This document shows, piece by piece, positions 8,656 to 18,834 of a stretch of 64,000 bases of DNA (positions are counted from its first letter, which is position 1; each line of letters opens with the position of its first letter). The position numbers were made by a program, and so were the translations under genes. This stretch comes from JBLFWJ01 sp047611425 (GTDB taxonomy: Bacteria; Bacteroidota; Bacteroidia; UBA10329): assembly GCA_047611425.1 (NCBI GenBank), contig JBLFWJ010000001.1:1-64000 (forward strand), written 5' to 3'. The notes below the pieces were generated by a model, which was not told where the DNA came from, made no database searches, and was given only the letters and a program-made list of their open reading frames with translations.

Positions 8656-10101
8656 TCAATCCTCCTTGGATCTAATAATTTGGAGCATTTCCATTGGTTT
8701 GATCAACTTTAAAATCAATGATATAAATAGGGCAGAAGTAATTAGAATAGTAGATCCAATTAGCCAGTTGTCTATGTTGCTTGCCACGCCCCAGCCAATC
8801 AAAACTGAGGTAATTACGAAAATTGAGTAAAGTCCAATTTGGCGAATACTGGGCGCTGCTTTAAACAATCGATGAGCGAAGAAACATTGGATTACGAAAA
8901 CCATGCTTTGCACAAATGCTGCAATCCAAGCGGAGCCTACTGCACCATATTGTGGAATTAAAAGGACATTCATAAGGATTGAGATTACAACCGCAATCAC
9001 CGCGATGGTGTTTAAGATTTTCAAGCTGCCGTTGGCGGTAAGTAAGGTGCCAACTACGTAGGATCCGGCCATGCTCACAAATGCCAACATCAACCAGGGG
9101 AATACGGCCTGAGATTCAGAAACCATATCGGTGTACAATAAGCCCATAATTTGATTAGAATAGAACCACGCAACTAGCGCAACTATTGTAGCTGGAGCCA
9201 CCAAAAGTCCTAGCGACATTCTACTTAACTCAGAAACCGGTTGTTTCAGTTTGAGCATTCTGGCAAATATGGGAAGAAGTAGAACTGCAAACAGGTATGC
9301 AAACATGTTACCTGCATCTAAAAGCCTAAAAGCCTGAGCGTAGATGCCCGCTTGAGTTGCTCCGTTTGGATGAAGTAAATCGAGAAGTACTGCATCCTGC
9401 CGGTTATAAATGCTCATTAGGAGGACAAGCAGAGCAAAGGGTAGGCTCTGCTTTAAGATTACTCTAAACAGTTTTAAATCTATGCCAAATTTGACATTTC
9501 CGGCTTTTATCCATACCAATATCAAAGCAACAATTGCGGTTATCAAATAGGCTACCGTCTGCAAAATCACAAACATATTTATGGTGAACGGCTGATTAAA
9601 AACGGTGGTCCATAAACCGAGACCACATAATACAATCATAAGAAAACGATCCGCAACCGAGATAAGGCTATCCGTTTTGAAAAGGTGTAAACCAGCAAGA
9701 TTCGATCGCAAGAAGAGTATCCCTGCTAATAGAAACTGGTTGAAGCACAGCAGACCCAGCATGAACTTTGCCTCATCGTTATATCCAGAAAGAATTGCAA
9801 CCAGCAAACAGACAAGCATGTATCCGATTGCAAGCAACAATCTTAGGCTGATCAGACTTCCGAAGTACTTCCCAAGTAAATGGTTGTGTTGGGAAATGTT
9901 ACGGTTGTTATAGTTCGTGATTCCAGCATCCAATACAATATTGAGAATGATGGATAAGTTAAGGAGTGCGAAATATGAACCGTAGCCTTCAACTCCAATC
10001 ACATTCTGGACTTCACGGTCAATTCCGAAAATCCAAAAGGGTTTGATCAGAAGATTGATCAGAACTAGAAAAAGAAGATTAGTGATGAATTTCCGCTGCA
10101 T
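8656..10101 (-). CDS. Wzx-like polysaccharide flippase (MATE/MOP superfamily)
   Basis: 481 residues with about 14 predicted membrane segments and almost no soluble parts, the size and pattern of Wzx/polysaccharide export proteins. The N-terminus (KPFWIFGIDREVQNVIG) and the loop around residue 230 (YNRQDAVLLDLL) resemble this family. It would flip undecaprenyl-diphosphate-linked repeat units across the inner membrane for the neighbouring Wzz and Wzy-like proteins. It is separated from the wzz operon by 71 bases that hold that operon's promoter, and faces the glycosyltransferase gene across 73 bases. Confidence 0.85.
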   Translation of the reverse strand: MQRKFITNLLFLVLINLLIKPFWIFGIDREVQNVIGVEGYGSYFALLNLSIILNIVLDAGITNYNNRNISQHNHLLGKYFGSLISLRLLLAIGYMLVCLLVAILSGYNDEAKFMLGLLCFNQFLLAGILFLRSNLAGLHLFKTDSLISVADRFLMIVLCGLGLWTTVFNQPFTINMFVILQTVAYLITAIVALILVWIKAGNVKFGIDLKLFRVILKQSLPFALLVLLMSIYNRQDAVLLDLLHPNGATQAGIYAQAFRLLDAGNMFAYLFAVLLLPIFARMLKLKQPVSELSRMSLGLLVAPATIVALVAWFYSNQIMGLLYTDMVSESQAVFPWLMLAFVSMAGSYVVGTLLTANGSLKILNTIAVIAVVISILMNVLLIPQYGAVGSAWIAAFVQSMVFVIQCFFAHRLFKAAPSIRQIGLYSIFVITSVLIGWGVASNIDNWLIGSTILITSALFISLILKLIKPMEMLQIIRSKED

Positions 10102-10158
10102 TTCGGGCTGCTAAGGTAGTTGATCAGCTTGGCTTGCTGTTCGGGAAATACGTTTCAT

Positions 10159-10166
10159 TACTTTCG
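10159..10166 (+). promoter_or_regulatory. Possible -7 promoter element of the GT4 gene
   Basis: TACTTTCG (TAnnTTTG with one change) ends 8 bases before the ATG at 10175, so the transcript would have almost no leader. A partial -33 box, CTTG at 10133-10136, lies 22 bases upstream. Confidence 0.35.
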
Positions 10167-10174
10167 GCCATTCC

Positions 10175-11299
10175 ATGCGCATAGCGGTAAACACAAGGCT
10201 TTTATTGCCCGGAAGATTAGAAGGGATTGGGCGTTTCACAAATGAGACGCTTAAGATTCTAGTCGCTGATCATCCTGAAGTGGAATGGATTTTCCTTTTT
10301 GATCGCCCTTTTGACCAGCAGTTTATTTTTGGACCGAACGTAACGCCCGTTGTGGTTTGGCCGCAAGCTCGACATCCTTTGCTTTGGACACTTTGGTTTG
10401 GGTATATGGTCCCACGTGTATTGAAAAAGCATAACGTTGACCTATTCTTATCACCAGATGGATACAATTCTTTGAATGCAGAAATGCCCACTGTTGATGT
10501 GATCCATGATTTAAATTTCGAGCACAATCCAGACGATGTGCCGGGATGGGCAGGTAGATATTTGCGGAGCCATTTTCCGAAATTTGCCAAGGCATCCAAG
10601 CGTGTTGCCACGGTTTCTGAATACTCTAAAAGAGATATTGAAAAAACCTATGGCATTGATTCCAGTAAGATAGATGTCGTCTATAATGGAGTGGATGCTC
10701 GATTCGCTCCAAGCTCAATCGACCAGAGGGTAAACATTAGAAACCGAGAAGCCGGAGATAAACCATTCTTTCTTTACGTAGGTTCAATCAATCCTCGAAA
10801 GAATATTGAGCGGATGCTTCAAGCTTTTGATCAGTTCAAATCTGAAAATACGTCAAGAGAACACAAGCTCATTGTGGCAGGTGCAAAAATGGTTTGGACG
10901 GATAAAATGGAATCGACTTTTGATTCGATGCGTTTCAAGTCGGATGTGCTATTCAAGGGAAAAGTATCTGATACAACTCTTGGGGAATTGCTTGGTGCGG
11001 CAGAAGCCCTGGTCTACGTTTCTTATTTCGAGGGATTTGGTATTCCGGTGATTGAAGCCTTTCAAGCTGAACTTCCTGTAATCTGCTCTAGTGTTACAAG
11101 CCTACCCGAAGTTGCTGGTGATGCTGCTTTGCTCATTGACCCTTACGATGTGAATAGCATTACAAATGCCATGGCATCAATTGCGAATAATCCTAAATTG
11201 AGATTAGACCTTATTCAAAAAGGCAATGCTCGAAATGGCGTTTTTACTTGGCAGCGCACGGCTGACCTACTTTGGCAATCTATCCAGAAAGCGCTGTAA
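10175..11299 (+). CDS. Family 4 glycosyltransferase (GT-B fold)
   Basis: 374 residues. The N-terminal half carries an acceptor-binding Rossmann domain (MRIAVNTRLLLPGRLEGIGRF); the C-terminal half is a Glycos_transf_1 domain with the family signatures FLYVGSINPRKNIERML (about 192-208), SYFEGFGIPVIEAFQ (about 284-298) and SLPEVAGDAALL (about 309-320). The EGFGIPVIE motif contains the two conserved glutamates (EX7E). It adds a sugar from an NDP-sugar to a lipid-linked glycan on the cytoplasmic side, and by position belongs with the adjacent flippase and Wzz proteins. Donor and acceptor cannot be read from sequence. Confidence 0.9.
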   Translation: MRIAVNTRLLLPGRLEGIGRFTNETLKILVADHPEVEWIFLFDRPFDQQFIFGPNVTPVVVWPQARHPLLWTLWFGYMVPRVLKKHNVDLFLSPDGYNSLNAEMPTVDVIHDLNFEHNPDDVPGWAGRYLRSHFPKFAKASKRVATVSEYSKRDIEKTYGIDSSKIDVVYNGVDARFAPSSIDQRVNIRNREAGDKPFFLYVGSINPRKNIERMLQAFDQFKSENTSREHKLIVAGAKMVWTDKMESTFDSMRFKSDVLFKGKVSDTTLGELLGAAEALVYVSYFEGFGIPVIEAFQAELPVICSSVTSLPEVAGDAALLIDPYDVNSITNAMASIANNPKLRLDLIQKGNARNGVFTWQRTADLLWQSIQKAL

Positions 11300-11337
11300 G
11301 CGTTATCCCAGCTAAAATGTGAGTTAGCCTATTCCTG

Positions 11338-11472
11338 TCAATCAACTTTTGGTACGGTCTTAGTCTTAGGAACGGTGTAACCAAAACTCAAAGACATGAA
11401 AACGATAGCCGCAAGACAACTCAACATGATTGGCCTGATAGCAATAATCTCATTGACCATTTTGGCCATCAT
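11338..11472 (-). CDS. Possible small membrane protein, unknown
   Basis: 44 residues from ATG 11472: a short N-terminus, one hydrophobic segment (IIAIRPIMLSCLAAIVFMSL) and a tail ending VPKTKTVPKVD. It lies 50 bases downstream of ybaB on the same strand, and AGGA sits just upstream of the ATG. The hydrophobic helix followed by a basic tail looks like a membrane peptide. The plus strand over the same DNA also encodes a 28-residue hydrophobic ORF (11396-11482), so at most one is likely real. No family recognised. Confidence 0.35.
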   Translation of the reverse strand: MMAKMVNEIIAIRPIMLSCLAAIVFMSLSFGYTVPKTKTVPKVD

Positions 11473-11522
11473 CGTATCCTGAAATAATTGAGGGTAGGTG
11501 GTTACCTGATGGGCGGCTGAGG

Positions 11523-11810
11523 TTAGAAAAGGCCGAGACCGCCCATCATTCCTCCAGCTACTGACTTCATCTCTGATTCAAATACATTCTCGGCTTGCTC
11601 AAGCGCACGATTAGTGGCCAGTAAGATTAAATCTTCAAGATCTTCCTTTGCAAGTAATTCTGGAACAACGACATCAACAATCTTTCGATTTCCATTGCTA
11701 ATAACCACAACTCCTTCAGCTTCGCCACGAACTTGAATATTATCTAAGCGTGACTTCACGTCATCCATATGCCCCTTCATTTGCTGAAGTTGCTTCAATT
11801 TATCCAACAT
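11523..11810 (-). CDS. YbaB/EbfC-family nucleoid-associated protein
   Basis: 95 residues, close to the family length of about 105. The pattern MLDKLKQLQQMKGHMDDVKSRL followed by VRGEAEGVVVISNGNRKIVDVVVPE matches the helix-then-beta-sheet layout of YbaB (first helix given in two parts here for length). A methionine/glycine-rich C-terminus ends the protein. These are small dimeric cytoplasmic DNA-binding proteins often encoded beside recR or dnaX; here neither is nearby. It follows a 61-residue ORF by 7 bases, probably in one transcript. Confidence 0.88.
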   Translation of the reverse strand: MLDKLKQLQQMKGHMDDVKSRLDNIQVRGEAEGVVVISNGNRKIVDVVVPELLAKEDLEDLILLATNRALEQAENVFESEMKSVAGGMMGGLGLF

Positions 11811-11817
11811 GCTTTTC

Positions 11818-12003
11818 TTATTTAATGGAGATTCTGTGATCCTCTAAAACGCTATTACGTTTTGTGGACAGTTCATCCATTCGGTCCTGAGGGATATCAA
11901 TTGAATCTCGATCAAATTCTATTTCGGGACATTGATCCTGAAGGCAAGATCTCAACTGATCTACTTCGAACAAGACTTTCTCTGAAACGGTAAAAATATA
12001 CAC
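11818..12003 (-). CDS. Hypothetical small protein upstream of ybaB
   Basis: 61 residues from a GTG at 12003. It is acidic, has no signal peptide or membrane segment and no motif I recognise. Two cysteines occur in a CLQDQC spacing near residues 20-25. Support for reality: it ends 7 bases before ybaB on the same strand, and a TACTTTCG -7-like element (12034-12027) lies at a fitting distance before the start. Function unknown. Confidence 0.45.
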   Translation of the reverse strand: MYIFTVSEKVLFEVDQLRSCLQDQCPEIEFDRDSIDIPQDRMDELSTKRNSVLEDHRISIK

Positions 12004-12365
12004 GGCTTATTTACAGAATTCGATGACGAAAGTAACTTGAGAGTTGAGCGAAGTGGAAATTGGGTTTGCTAAGTTTCGAACATTTAATCCACAGTTTGGT
12101 TCCTTTGAATTTCAGTTTCAAATTGCACCAATCACAAAATGCTCATTTCTTATACCTTATATATCGTCTAATTTTTAAGGCCCTAAAGTCAGGGTCAATT
12201 TCAGATTATGGAAAATCTTACACCCTTGAATTGGAATAGGATTGAAAGAAGTTTAATTCTTTCGTCTAACTTCTTCAACTTCGTTTGTTTTGTGTGACTA
12301 AGTTCTTACCTTTGCGCTCCCTTAAATAAAAGGGTATAGTAAAGACGAAAATTTAGCGGACGCAA
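12004..12365. other. Intergenic region upstream of the ribosomal super-operon
   Basis: About 360 bases without a gene. It holds the promoter of the super-operon (12284-12314), a possible -7 element facing left at 12027-12034 (TACTTTCG on the minus strand), and AT-rich DNA between. A short inverted repeat AAAGAA...TTCTTT lies near 12245-12263. I see no convincing structured leader RNA, small ORF or tRNA. Confidence 0.6.
12284..12314 (+). promoter_or_regulatory. Main promoter of the ribosomal protein super-operon
   Basis: TTTG at 12284-12287, 19 bases, then TACCTTTG at 12307-12314: an exact match to the Bacteroidota sigma-A consensus TTTG-N17-23-TAnnTTTG. Transcription should start near 12321, giving a leader of about 45 bases before rpsL. 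A second TTTG at 12289-12292 is 5 bases closer and fits less well. Confidence 0.75.
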
Positions 12366-12737
12366 ATGCCTACAATTCAGCAACTTGTAAGAAAAGGTAG
12401 AGTGAAACTTGTCGATAAGAGCAAGTCACCAGCACTCGATTCTTGCCCTCAAAGACGGGGGGTTTGTGTAAGGGTTTATACCACTACACCAAAAAAACCT
12501 AATTCAGCCATGAGAAAAGTGGCCAGAGTCAGGTTAACCAACGGTAAGGAGGTTAACGCTTACATCGGTGGAGAAGGACATAATCTTCAGGAACACTCGA
12601 TCGTTTTGGTTCGAGGTGGAAGAGTAAAAGATCTTCCTGGTGTGAGATACCACATCGTTCGTGGTGCTTTGGATACTGCAGGTGTTGCAGATCGTAAGCA
12701 AGGTCGATCTAAATATGGTGCTAAGCGAGGTAAGTAA
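12366..12737 (+). CDS. rpsL: 30S ribosomal protein S12
   Basis: 123 residues, near full identity to the family pattern in the decoding-centre loops. The [10 protein letters not shown] loop (39-48) and the [12 protein letters not shown] loop (85-96) hold Lys43 and Lys88, the positions where change gives streptomycin resistance in other bacteria; both are the common, sensitive-type lysines. It is the first gene of the super-operon and lies about 45 bases after the predicted transcription start. rpsG follows after 20 bases, the usual str-operon order. Confidence 0.98.
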   Translation: MPTIQQLVRKGRVKLVDKSKSPALDSCPQRRGVCVRVYTTTPKKPNSAMRKVARVRLTNGKEVNAYIGGEGHNLQEHSIVLVRGGRVKDLPGVRYHIVRGALDTAGVADRKQGRSKYGAKRGK

Positions 12738-12757
12738 TACCTCAGAATTATTAGAAA

Positions 12758-13225
12758 ATGAGAAAAAACGTAGCCAAAAAGAGAATACTTCTTCCTGACC
12801 CAAAGTTCAGCGATCAGTTGGTAACTCGATTTGTAAACAGCCTAATGGTTAGCGGTAAGAAAAGTACTGCGTTCAAAATATTCTACGATGCAATTGCAAT
12901 TGTAGATGAGAAGACTGAGGGCGAAGGTTTGAATACTTGGAAGAAAGCCCTTACCAATGTTTCTCCATCTGTAGAGGTGAAGAGTAGAAGAGTAGGTGGT
13001 GCAACATTCCAGATTCCACGTGAAGTTCGTTCTAACCGTAAGGTTGCTTTGGGTATTAAGTGGTTGATCGATTTTTCTGCAAAGAGAAACGAGAAGTCAA
13101 TGGCTCAGAAATTGGCCAATGAGGTGCTTGCTGCTTCTAAAGAAGAAGGTGCTGCGTACAAGAAGAAAGAAGATACACATAGAATGGCTGAGGCGAACAA
13201 GGCGTTCTCTCACTTCCGTTTCTAA
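12758..13225 (+). CDS. rpsG: 30S ribosomal protein S7
   Basis: 155 residues, typical length. It nucleates assembly of the 30S head by binding the 3' major domain of 16S rRNA and touches the E-site tRNA. Family features are the PDPKF(S)D-like start ([15 protein letters not shown]), the [16 protein letters not shown] segment near residues 75-90 and [18 protein letters not shown]. Second gene of the str segment, 24 bases before fusA. Confidence 0.98.
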   Translation: MRKNVAKKRILLPDPKFSDQLVTRFVNSLMVSGKKSTAFKIFYDAIAIVDEKTEGEGLNTWKKALTNVSPSVEVKSRRVGGATFQIPREVRSNRKVALGIKWLIDFSAKRNEKSMAQKLANEVLAASKEEGAAYKKKEDTHRMAEANKAFSHFRF

Positions 13226-13249
13226 TCGATTTTAGGAGAGAAAGATATT

Positions 13250-15382
13250 ATGGCTCTAGATCTTAAATACACGCGAAACATTGGTATTTCAGCACACATT
13301 GATGCTGGAAAAACCACTACTACTGAGCGTATCCTTTATTATACTGGTATCAATCACAAGATTGGTGAAGTGCATGATGGCGCTGCTACCATGGACTGGA
13401 TGGAGCAAGAGCAAGAAAGAGGTATAACAATTACTTCTGCTGCAACAACTACGTTTTGGAATTACAAGGACAAGGAGTATAAGATGAATATCATCGATAC
13501 TCCGGGACACGTTGACTTTACGGTTGAGGTTGAGCGTTCATTAAGAGTATTGGATGGCGCAGTTGCACTTTTCTGTGCGGTCGGTGGCGTTGAGCCTCAA
13601 TCTGAAACCGTTTGGAGACAAATGGACAAGTACGCTGTTCCGCGTATCGGATTTGTAAACAAGATGGACCGCTCTGGTGCTGACTTCTTAAGTGTTATAG
13701 GTCAGGTTAAGGAGCGTTTGGGTGGGAATCCAGTTCCTCTTCAAATTCCGATTGGAGCTGAAGAGACTTTTACTGGTGTTGTTGATCTTATCTCATTTAC
13801 AGGATTGGAGTGGGATGATTCGACTCAAGGAATGACCTTTACCGAGGTGCCAATTCCAGAGGATATCCTTCCCATCGCTAAAGAGTGGAGAGAGAAATTA
13901 TTGGAGTCTATCGCTGAATACGATGACTCATTGATGGAGAAGTATTTTGACAATCCTGATTCCATCACTGTTGAGGAAATCAACAATGGTATCAGAAATG
14001 CAACTTGTGCTTTGGCGATTATTCCAATGTATTGTGGTTCTGCATTCAAGAACAAGGGTGTACAGACTATGCTTGATGGTGTGATGGAATACCTTCCAAG
14101 TCCAATGGATGTTCCTTCAGTTTTTGGGATAAACCCTAAGACTGATGAGCAGGTAGAAAGAAAAGCGGATGCAGCTGAGCCTTTTGCTGCTTTAGCATTC
14201 AAAATTGCTACAGACCCATTTGTCGGTCGTCTGTGTTTCTTTAGGGTTTATTCTGGCGCACTTGATGCTGGTTCTTATGTAAGGAACACAAGATCTGATA
14301 AGAAGGAGCGTATTTCACGAATCTTTCAGATGCATTCTAATAAGCAGAATGCAATTCCAAGGATTGAAGCTGGAGATATTGGTGCAGGAGTGGGATTTAA
14401 GGATATCCGAACAGGAGATACGTTGTGTGACGAAAAGAATCAAATAATTCTTGAGTCAATCACTTTCCCGGAGCCAGTAATTGGTGTTGCAATTGAGCCT
14501 AAAACTCAGGCTGACGTTGATAAGTTGGGCGTTGCCTTAGGGAAACTTTCTGAGGAGGATCCAACATTTAGAGTGAAGACTGACGATGATTCTGGTCAAA
14601 CTGTAATTTCAGGAATGGGTGAGCTTCACCTTGAAATTATTGTGGACAGATTGAGACGTGAGTTTGGAGTAGAGGCAAATCAAGGAGCGCCACAAGTTGC
14701 CTATAAAGAGGCAATCAAAGGAACAGTCAGTCACAGAGAGACTTATAAGAAGCAGTCTGGTGGTCGTGGTAAGTTTGCTGATATTCAGTTTGAGATGGGG
14801 CCTGCGATTCCTGAAGAAAAAGAAGAAGAGCAAGAGCAAGAGATACCTACTGGGCTACAGTTCGTTAATAAAATTTCTGGAGGTAACATTCCTCGTGAAT
14901 TTATCCCCGCAGTGGAGAAAGGATTCAAAGCTGCCTTGAGCAACGGTGTATTGGCCGGATTTCCAGTTGAAAGCCTTCGCGTTACACTTAATGATGGTTC
15001 TTTCCACGCGGTTGACTCCGATTCTCTTTCTTTTGAGATTTGTGCTCAACTTGGATACAAGGCCGCAGCCAAAATGGCTAGCCCAGTAATAATGGAGCCT
15101 ATCATGAAAGTTGAGGTGGTAACGCCTGAAGAAAATATGGGTGATGTTGTTGGTGACCTTAATAGAAGAAGAGGTCAAATGCAAGGAATGGATAGCCGTG
15201 CTGGTGCACAGGTGGTAAGATGTAATGTTCCTCTTTCAGAAATGTTTGGATACGTTACTGTTCTTAGAACTATTACTTCTGGTAGAGCAACTTCCACAAT
15301 GGAATTCTCTCACTATGATGAAGTTCCACGCAACTTGGCTGACGAAGTAATTAAAGCAACAATAGGTGCTAAGGCAAACTGA
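13250..15382 (+). CDS. fusA: Elongation factor G
   Basis: 710 residues. The GTPase domain shows AHIDAGKT (15-22, P-loop), RGITI (57-61, switch I), DTPGH (83-87) and NKMD (137-140). Domains II-V follow, with the domain IV tip region [11 protein letters not shown] in domain II and GHVDF/SLRVT elements intact. An acidic glutamate-rich insert ([10 protein letters not shown], about residues 523-532) lies in domain IV between conserved strands; acidic inserts here are common in Bacteroidota as far as I recall. EF-G drives tRNA-mRNA translocation. It is followed by rpsJ after 19 bases with no tuf gene, so EF-Tu must be encoded elsewhere. Confidence 0.98.
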   Translation: MALDLKYTRNIGISAHIDAGKTTTTERILYYTGINHKIGEVHDGAATMDWMEQEQERGITITSAATTTFWNYKDKEYKMNIIDTPGHVDFTVEVERSLRVLDGAVALFCAVGGVEPQSETVWRQMDKYAVPRIGFVNKMDRSGADFLSVIGQVKERLGGNPVPLQIPIGAEETFTGVVDLISFTGLEWDDSTQGMTFTEVPIPEDILPIAKEWREKLLESIAEYDDSLMEKYFDNPDSITVEEINNGIRNATCALAIIPMYCGSAFKNKGVQTMLDGVMEYLPSPMDVPSVFGINPKTDEQVERKADAAEPFAALAFKIATDPFVGRLCFFRVYSGALDAGSYVRNTRSDKKERISRIFQMHSNKQNAIPRIEAGDIGAGVGFKDIRTGDTLCDEKNQIILESITFPEPVIGVAIEPKTQADVDKLGVALGKLSEEDPTFRVKTDDDSGQTVISGMGELHLEIIVDRLRREFGVEANQGAPQVAYKEAIKGTVSHRETYKKQSGGRGKFADIQFEMGPAIPEEKEEEQEQEIPTGLQFVNKISGGNIPREFIPAVEKGFKAALSNGVLAGFPVESLRVTLNDGSFHAVDSDSLSFEICAQLGYKAAAKMASPVIMEPIMKVEVVTPEENMGDVVGDLNRRRGQMQGMDSRAGAQVVRCNVPLSEMFGYVTVLRTITSGRATSTMEFSHYDEVPRNLADEVIKATIGAKAN

Positions 15383-15401
15383 TATTTAGAATACTAAGGT
15401 T

Positions 15402-15707
15402 ATGACCCAAAGAATCAGAATAAAGCTTAAGTCTTACGACTACAATTTGGTTGACAAATCAGCCGATAAGATTATTAAGACAGTTAAGTCTACAGGTGCT
15501 ATTGTTAGTGGTCCAATTCCACTTCCAACTCACAAGAAGATTTACACTGTTCTTCGTTCAACACACGTGAATAAGAAGTCTCGTGAGCAGTTCGAATTCA
15601 GTTCATACAAGCGTTTGCTTGACATCTATAGCAGTACTTCAAATACTGTTGACGCTTTGATGAAGCTAGAGCTTCCAAGTGGTGTTGAGGTAGAGATTAA
15701 GGTATAA
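15402..15707 (+). CDS. rpsJ: 30S ribosomal protein S10
   Basis: 101 residues, normal length. [20 protein letters not shown] at the start and [20 protein letters not shown] (about 37-56) are the family signatures; the latter forms the loop that reaches into the 30S head. In other bacteria S10 also serves as NusE, binding NusB and NusG in antitermination. It opens the S10 segment, directly joined to fusA here rather than after its own promoter. Confidence 0.98.
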   Translation: MTQRIRIKLKSYDYNLVDKSADKIIKTVKSTGAIVSGPIPLPTHKKIYTVLRSTHVNKKSREQFEFSSYKRLLDIYSSTSNTVDALMKLELPSGVEVEIKV

Positions 15708-15739
15708 CGTTGTTTCGATAACTAGAAAAATTTAAAGTC

Positions 15740-16375
15740 ATGTCAGGACTTATAGGTAAAAAAGTAGGGATGACCAGCATCTTCAATGAAGCTGGAAAAA
15801 ACATTCCATGTACAGTTCTTGAAATGGGACCATGTGTGGTTACTCAAATCAAGGATCGTGAAACCGATGGATACAAAGCTGTTCAGTTGGGTTACGGAGA
15901 GAAGAGCGAGAAGCGATCTACCAAAGCAATGGTTGGTCATGCTAAGAAAGCGAATGCCTCTGTTCCACAGAAAACTATGGAGTTTAGAAAATTCCGTAAT
16001 GAGTTTGAAGGTGGAGAATTGACATTAGGAAGAGAGATCGCTGTAGGCGAAGTTTTCAGCGAAGGCGAATGGGTTGACGTTATCGGAACATCAAAAGGAA
16101 AAGGTTTCCAAGGTGTTGTTAAGCGTCATCACTTCCGTGGTGTTGGAGATGCAACGCACGGTCAGCACAATCGTCAACGTCATCCAGGTGCCATTGGTGC
16201 ATGTTCTACTCCATCCCGGGTTTTTAAGGGATTGAGAATGGCCGGTCAAATGGGAAATGAAAGAGTAAAGGTGACCAACCTTAAGGTTGTGAAAATTATT
16301 GCTGAGCAGAATCTGCTGGTAGTTAGTGGTGCGGTCCCTGGAGCAAAGGGGTCTTACATTAAAGTAGAGAAGTAA
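15740..16375 (+). CDS. rplC: 50S ribosomal protein L3
   Basis: 211 residues. Starts [15 protein letters not shown], the standard L3 N-terminus, and has the long central loop ([15 protein letters not shown], then [18 protein letters not shown] near residues 135-155) that reaches the peptidyl transferase centre and contains the glutamine methylated in some bacteria. L3 binds early to domain VI of 23S rRNA. Two bases separate it from rplD, indicating coupling. Confidence 0.98.
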   Translation: MSGLIGKKVGMTSIFNEAGKNIPCTVLEMGPCVVTQIKDRETDGYKAVQLGYGEKSEKRSTKAMVGHAKKANASVPQKTMEFRKFRNEFEGGELTLGREIAVGEVFSEGEWVDVIGTSKGKGFQGVVKRHHFRGVGDATHGQHNRQRHPGAIGACSTPSRVFKGLRMAGQMGNERVKVTNLKVVKIIAEQNLLVVSGAVPGAKGSYIKVEK

Positions 16376-16377
16376 TT

Positions 16378-17004
16378 ATGGATTTGAAAGTTGTAAATAC
16401 CAAAGGCAAGGAAACTGCCAAGAAGGTTACACTGAACAAGGAAGTGTTCGGTATTGAGCCAAACGACCATGCGATCTATTTGGATGTGAAGCAGCATTTG
16501 GCCAACAAGCGTCAAGGAACGCATCAGGCGAAGGAACGAGGCGAGATTGTAGGTAGTACTCGAAAGTTGAGAAAGCAGAAGGGTAGTGGTGCCGCTCGTG
16601 TTGGTTCTATCAAGAATCCATTGTTCAGAGGTGGTGGTCGTGTATTCGGTCCAAGACCAAGAAACTATGGTTTCAAATTGAACAAGAAACTAAAAGCTTT
16701 GGCTCGTAAGAGTGCACTTTCTTACAAGGTTCAGGAAGAATCTTTGATGGTGCTGGAAGACTTTTCTTTTGACGCTCCAAGAACCAAGGATTTCGCTGCT
16801 TTGATGACCGCATTGAAGATGACAGGAAAAAAATCTTTAATGGTGCTGAATCAGGAGGATAAAAACATATATTTGTCCTCCCGAAATTTGGAAGGAACAG
16901 AAGTAGTAACTGTCTCAGAATTAAACACTTACAAGATTCTGAACGCTAATAAGCTCATCGTTTGTGAGGGCGCTGTGAAGGAATTGGAAAACGTACTTAG
17001 CTAA
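16378..17004 (+). CDS. rplD: 50S ribosomal protein L4
   Basis: 208 residues. The extended loop that lines the exit tunnel is recognisable as [20 protein letters not shown] with [13 protein letters not shown] (about 64-100). L4 is an early assembly protein; in enterobacteria it also represses the S10 operon, but no matching leader structure is visible here. Start ATG at 16378 follows the rplC stop by two bases. Confidence 0.98.
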   Translation: MDLKVVNTKGKETAKKVTLNKEVFGIEPNDHAIYLDVKQHLANKRQGTHQAKERGEIVGSTRKLRKQKGSGAARVGSIKNPLFRGGGRVFGPRPRNYGFKLNKKLKALARKSALSYKVQEESLMVLEDFSFDAPRTKDFAALMTALKMTGKKSLMVLNQEDKNIYLSSRNLEGTEVVTVSELNTYKILNANKLIVCEGAVKELENVLS

Positions 17005-17014
17005 GAATAGAATT

Positions 17015-17305
17015 ATGGAGGTACTTGTGAAGCCAGTTATTACTGAAAAAATGACATCTATAACGGAGAAGTTAAACCGTTATGGATTTGTAGTTGATCG
17101 CAGAGCGAATAAGCTTCAGATTAAAGAAGCTGTTCAAACTATGTACGGAGTACAGGTTACTGGTGTGAATACCATGATTATGCCCGGTCAAAAGAAAACA
17201 AGAAATACGAAAACGAAATTCATCGTAGGTAGAAAATCAGCTTATAAAAAAGCAGTTGTCACAGTGGCCGATGGTCAGACAATCGATTTCTATAGCAATA
17301 TCTGA
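17015..17305 (+). CDS. rplW: 50S ribosomal protein L23
   Basis: 96 residues, normal size. It begins [15 protein letters not shown] and has the [15 protein letters not shown] segment and the following [12 protein letters not shown] loop, all typical of L23. L23 sits at the tunnel exit and forms the docking site for trigger factor and SRP. Ten bases after rplD and five before rplB. Confidence 0.98.
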   Translation: MEVLVKPVITEKMTSITEKLNRYGFVVDRRANKLQIKEAVQTMYGVQVTGVNTMIMPGQKKTRNTKTKFIVGRKSAYKKAVVTVADGQTIDFYSNI

Positions 17306-17310
17306 TAATT

Positions 17311-18135
17311 ATGGCAGTCAGGAAAATAAAGCCAAATACTCCGGGACAACGGAACAAGATCGCTGGTTCATTCGAGGCGATTACAACCGATAAGCCGGAA
17401 AGAAGTCTTCTTGCAGTTAAGAAGCGATCAGGAGGTAGAAATAGCTCTGGTAAGATGACCATGCGCTACTTGGGTGGTGGTCACAAAAAGAAGTATCGTA
17501 TAGTCGACTTCAAGAGAAATAAGGATGGCATTCCAGCTACCGTAAAATCTGTTGAGTATGACCCGAATAGAACTTCATTTATCGCTTTGTTGGTGTATGC
17601 TGACGGTGAGAAGAGATACATCGTTGCTCCAAAAGGAATCGAAGTAGGACAGACCGTTGAGTCTGGAGAGAAAGCAGCACCAAATGTTGGTAACGCACTT
17701 TTCCTCAGCGACATTCCATTAGGTACTGTAATTCACAACGTTGAATTACGTCCTGGGCAAGGAGGAAAGATGAGTCGTGGTGCTGGTGCTTACGCACAGT
17801 TGATGGCACGTGAAGGAAAGTTTGCAACAGTTAAGTTGCCTTCTGGTGAAGTGAGAATGATACATGTTACTTGTAAAGCATCAATCGGTGTGGTTTCGAA
17901 TAGCGACCATATGCTTGAGCGATCAGGTAAGGCTGGTAGATCTCGATGGTTAGGAAGACGACCAAGAGTAAGAGGTGTTGTAATGAATCCTGTTGATCAC
18001 CCAATGGGTGGTGGTGAAGGAAAATCTTCTGGAGGTCACCCAAGATCTCGGAACGGTATTCCAGCTAAAGGATTCAAGACCCGTTACAAGAAGAAGGCTT
18101 CAAATCGTTACATCGTAGAAAAGAGAAAGAAATAA
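17311..18135 (+). CDS. rplB: 50S ribosomal protein L2
   Basis: 274 residues, full length. Contains the RNA-binding OB and SH3-like domains and the C-terminal [18 protein letters not shown] segment near residues 219-236, whose histidine lies close to the peptidyl transferase centre. The HPM form instead of enterobacterial HPH is normal for this phylum to my knowledge. One of the largest primary rRNA binders in the S10 segment. Confidence 0.98.
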   Translation: MAVRKIKPNTPGQRNKIAGSFEAITTDKPERSLLAVKKRSGGRNSSGKMTMRYLGGGHKKKYRIVDFKRNKDGIPATVKSVEYDPNRTSFIALLVYADGEKRYIVAPKGIEVGQTVESGEKAAPNVGNALFLSDIPLGTVIHNVELRPGQGGKMSRGAGAYAQLMAREGKFATVKLPSGEVRMIHVTCKASIGVVSNSDHMLERSGKAGRSRWLGRRPRVRGVVMNPVDHPMGGGEGKSSGGHPRSRNGIPAKGFKTRYKKKASNRYIVEKRKK

Positions 18136-18141
18136 TCTAAT

Positions 18142-18408
18142 ATGGCTCGTTCACTCAAAAAAGGACCGTTCATAGATTACAAGCTTGAGAAGCGTGTACT
18201 CGAAACTCAGGATTCTGGTAAGAAAACAGTTATTAAAACTTGGTCACGTAGAAGTGTGATCTCTCCAGATTTTGTAGGAATGACAATCGCAGTACACAAC
18301 GGAAACAAGTTTATCCCTGTGTATGTAACTGAAAACATGGTAGGACACAAGTTGGGAGAGTTTTCTCCAACGAGAACCTTCCGTGGTCATCAGAAAGGAA
18401 AGAAGTAA
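18142..18408 (+). CDS. rpsS: 30S ribosomal protein S19
   Basis: 88 residues. [19 protein letters not shown] and the [20 protein letters not shown] segment are standard S19; the C-terminal [12 protein letters not shown] contacts S13 and the tRNA. Located six bases after rplB, in the usual S10 order. Confidence 0.98.
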   Translation: MARSLKKGPFIDYKLEKRVLETQDSGKKTVIKTWSRRSVISPDFVGMTIAVHNGNKFIPVYVTENMVGHKLGEFSPTRTFRGHQKGKK

Positions 18409-18429
18409 GCCAGTTTATAAGACTTAGTC

Positions 18430-18834
18430 ATGGCCAATAGAAAGAAAGAAAGAGCAGATAGGCTGAAGGAAGAGAGAAAGACTCAATTCTTCGCAAAGTT
18501 GAACAACTGTCCTACCGCACCAAGAAAGATGCGATTGGTAGCAGACCTTATAAGAGGTATGCAGGTTGACAAGGCGCTATATACATTGAAACTGAATCCG
18601 AAAGAGGCTTCAGGTAGAATGGAGAAGTTGCTTTTGTCAGCAGTATCAAACTGGGAGCAGAAGAACGAAGGGAAGACTGCTGATGGTGGCGCACTTTTCG
18701 TAAAAGCAGTGATGGTTGATTCTGGTAGAATGCTGAAAAGGGTTCAACCAGCTCCACAAGGAAGAGCACACAGAGTAAGAAAACGATCAAACCACGTAAC
18801 GATGGTAATTGACAGCCTGAGCCAAGAAGCATAA
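18430..18834 (+). CDS. rplV: 50S ribosomal protein L22
   Basis: 134 residues, about 20 more than the enterobacterial protein because of a charged N-terminal extension ([14 protein letters not shown]). The core carries [18 protein letters not shown] and the tunnel-lining beta hairpin with [20 protein letters not shown] (about 98-117), the site of macrolide-resistance changes in other species. Its stop overlaps the rpsC start by one base. Confidence 0.97.
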   Translation: MANRKKERADRLKEERKTQFFAKLNNCPTAPRKMRLVADLIRGMQVDKALYTLKLNPKEASGRMEKLLLSAVSNWEQKNEGKTADGGALFVKAVMVDSGRMLKRVQPAPQGRAHRVRKRSNHVTMVIDSLSQEA

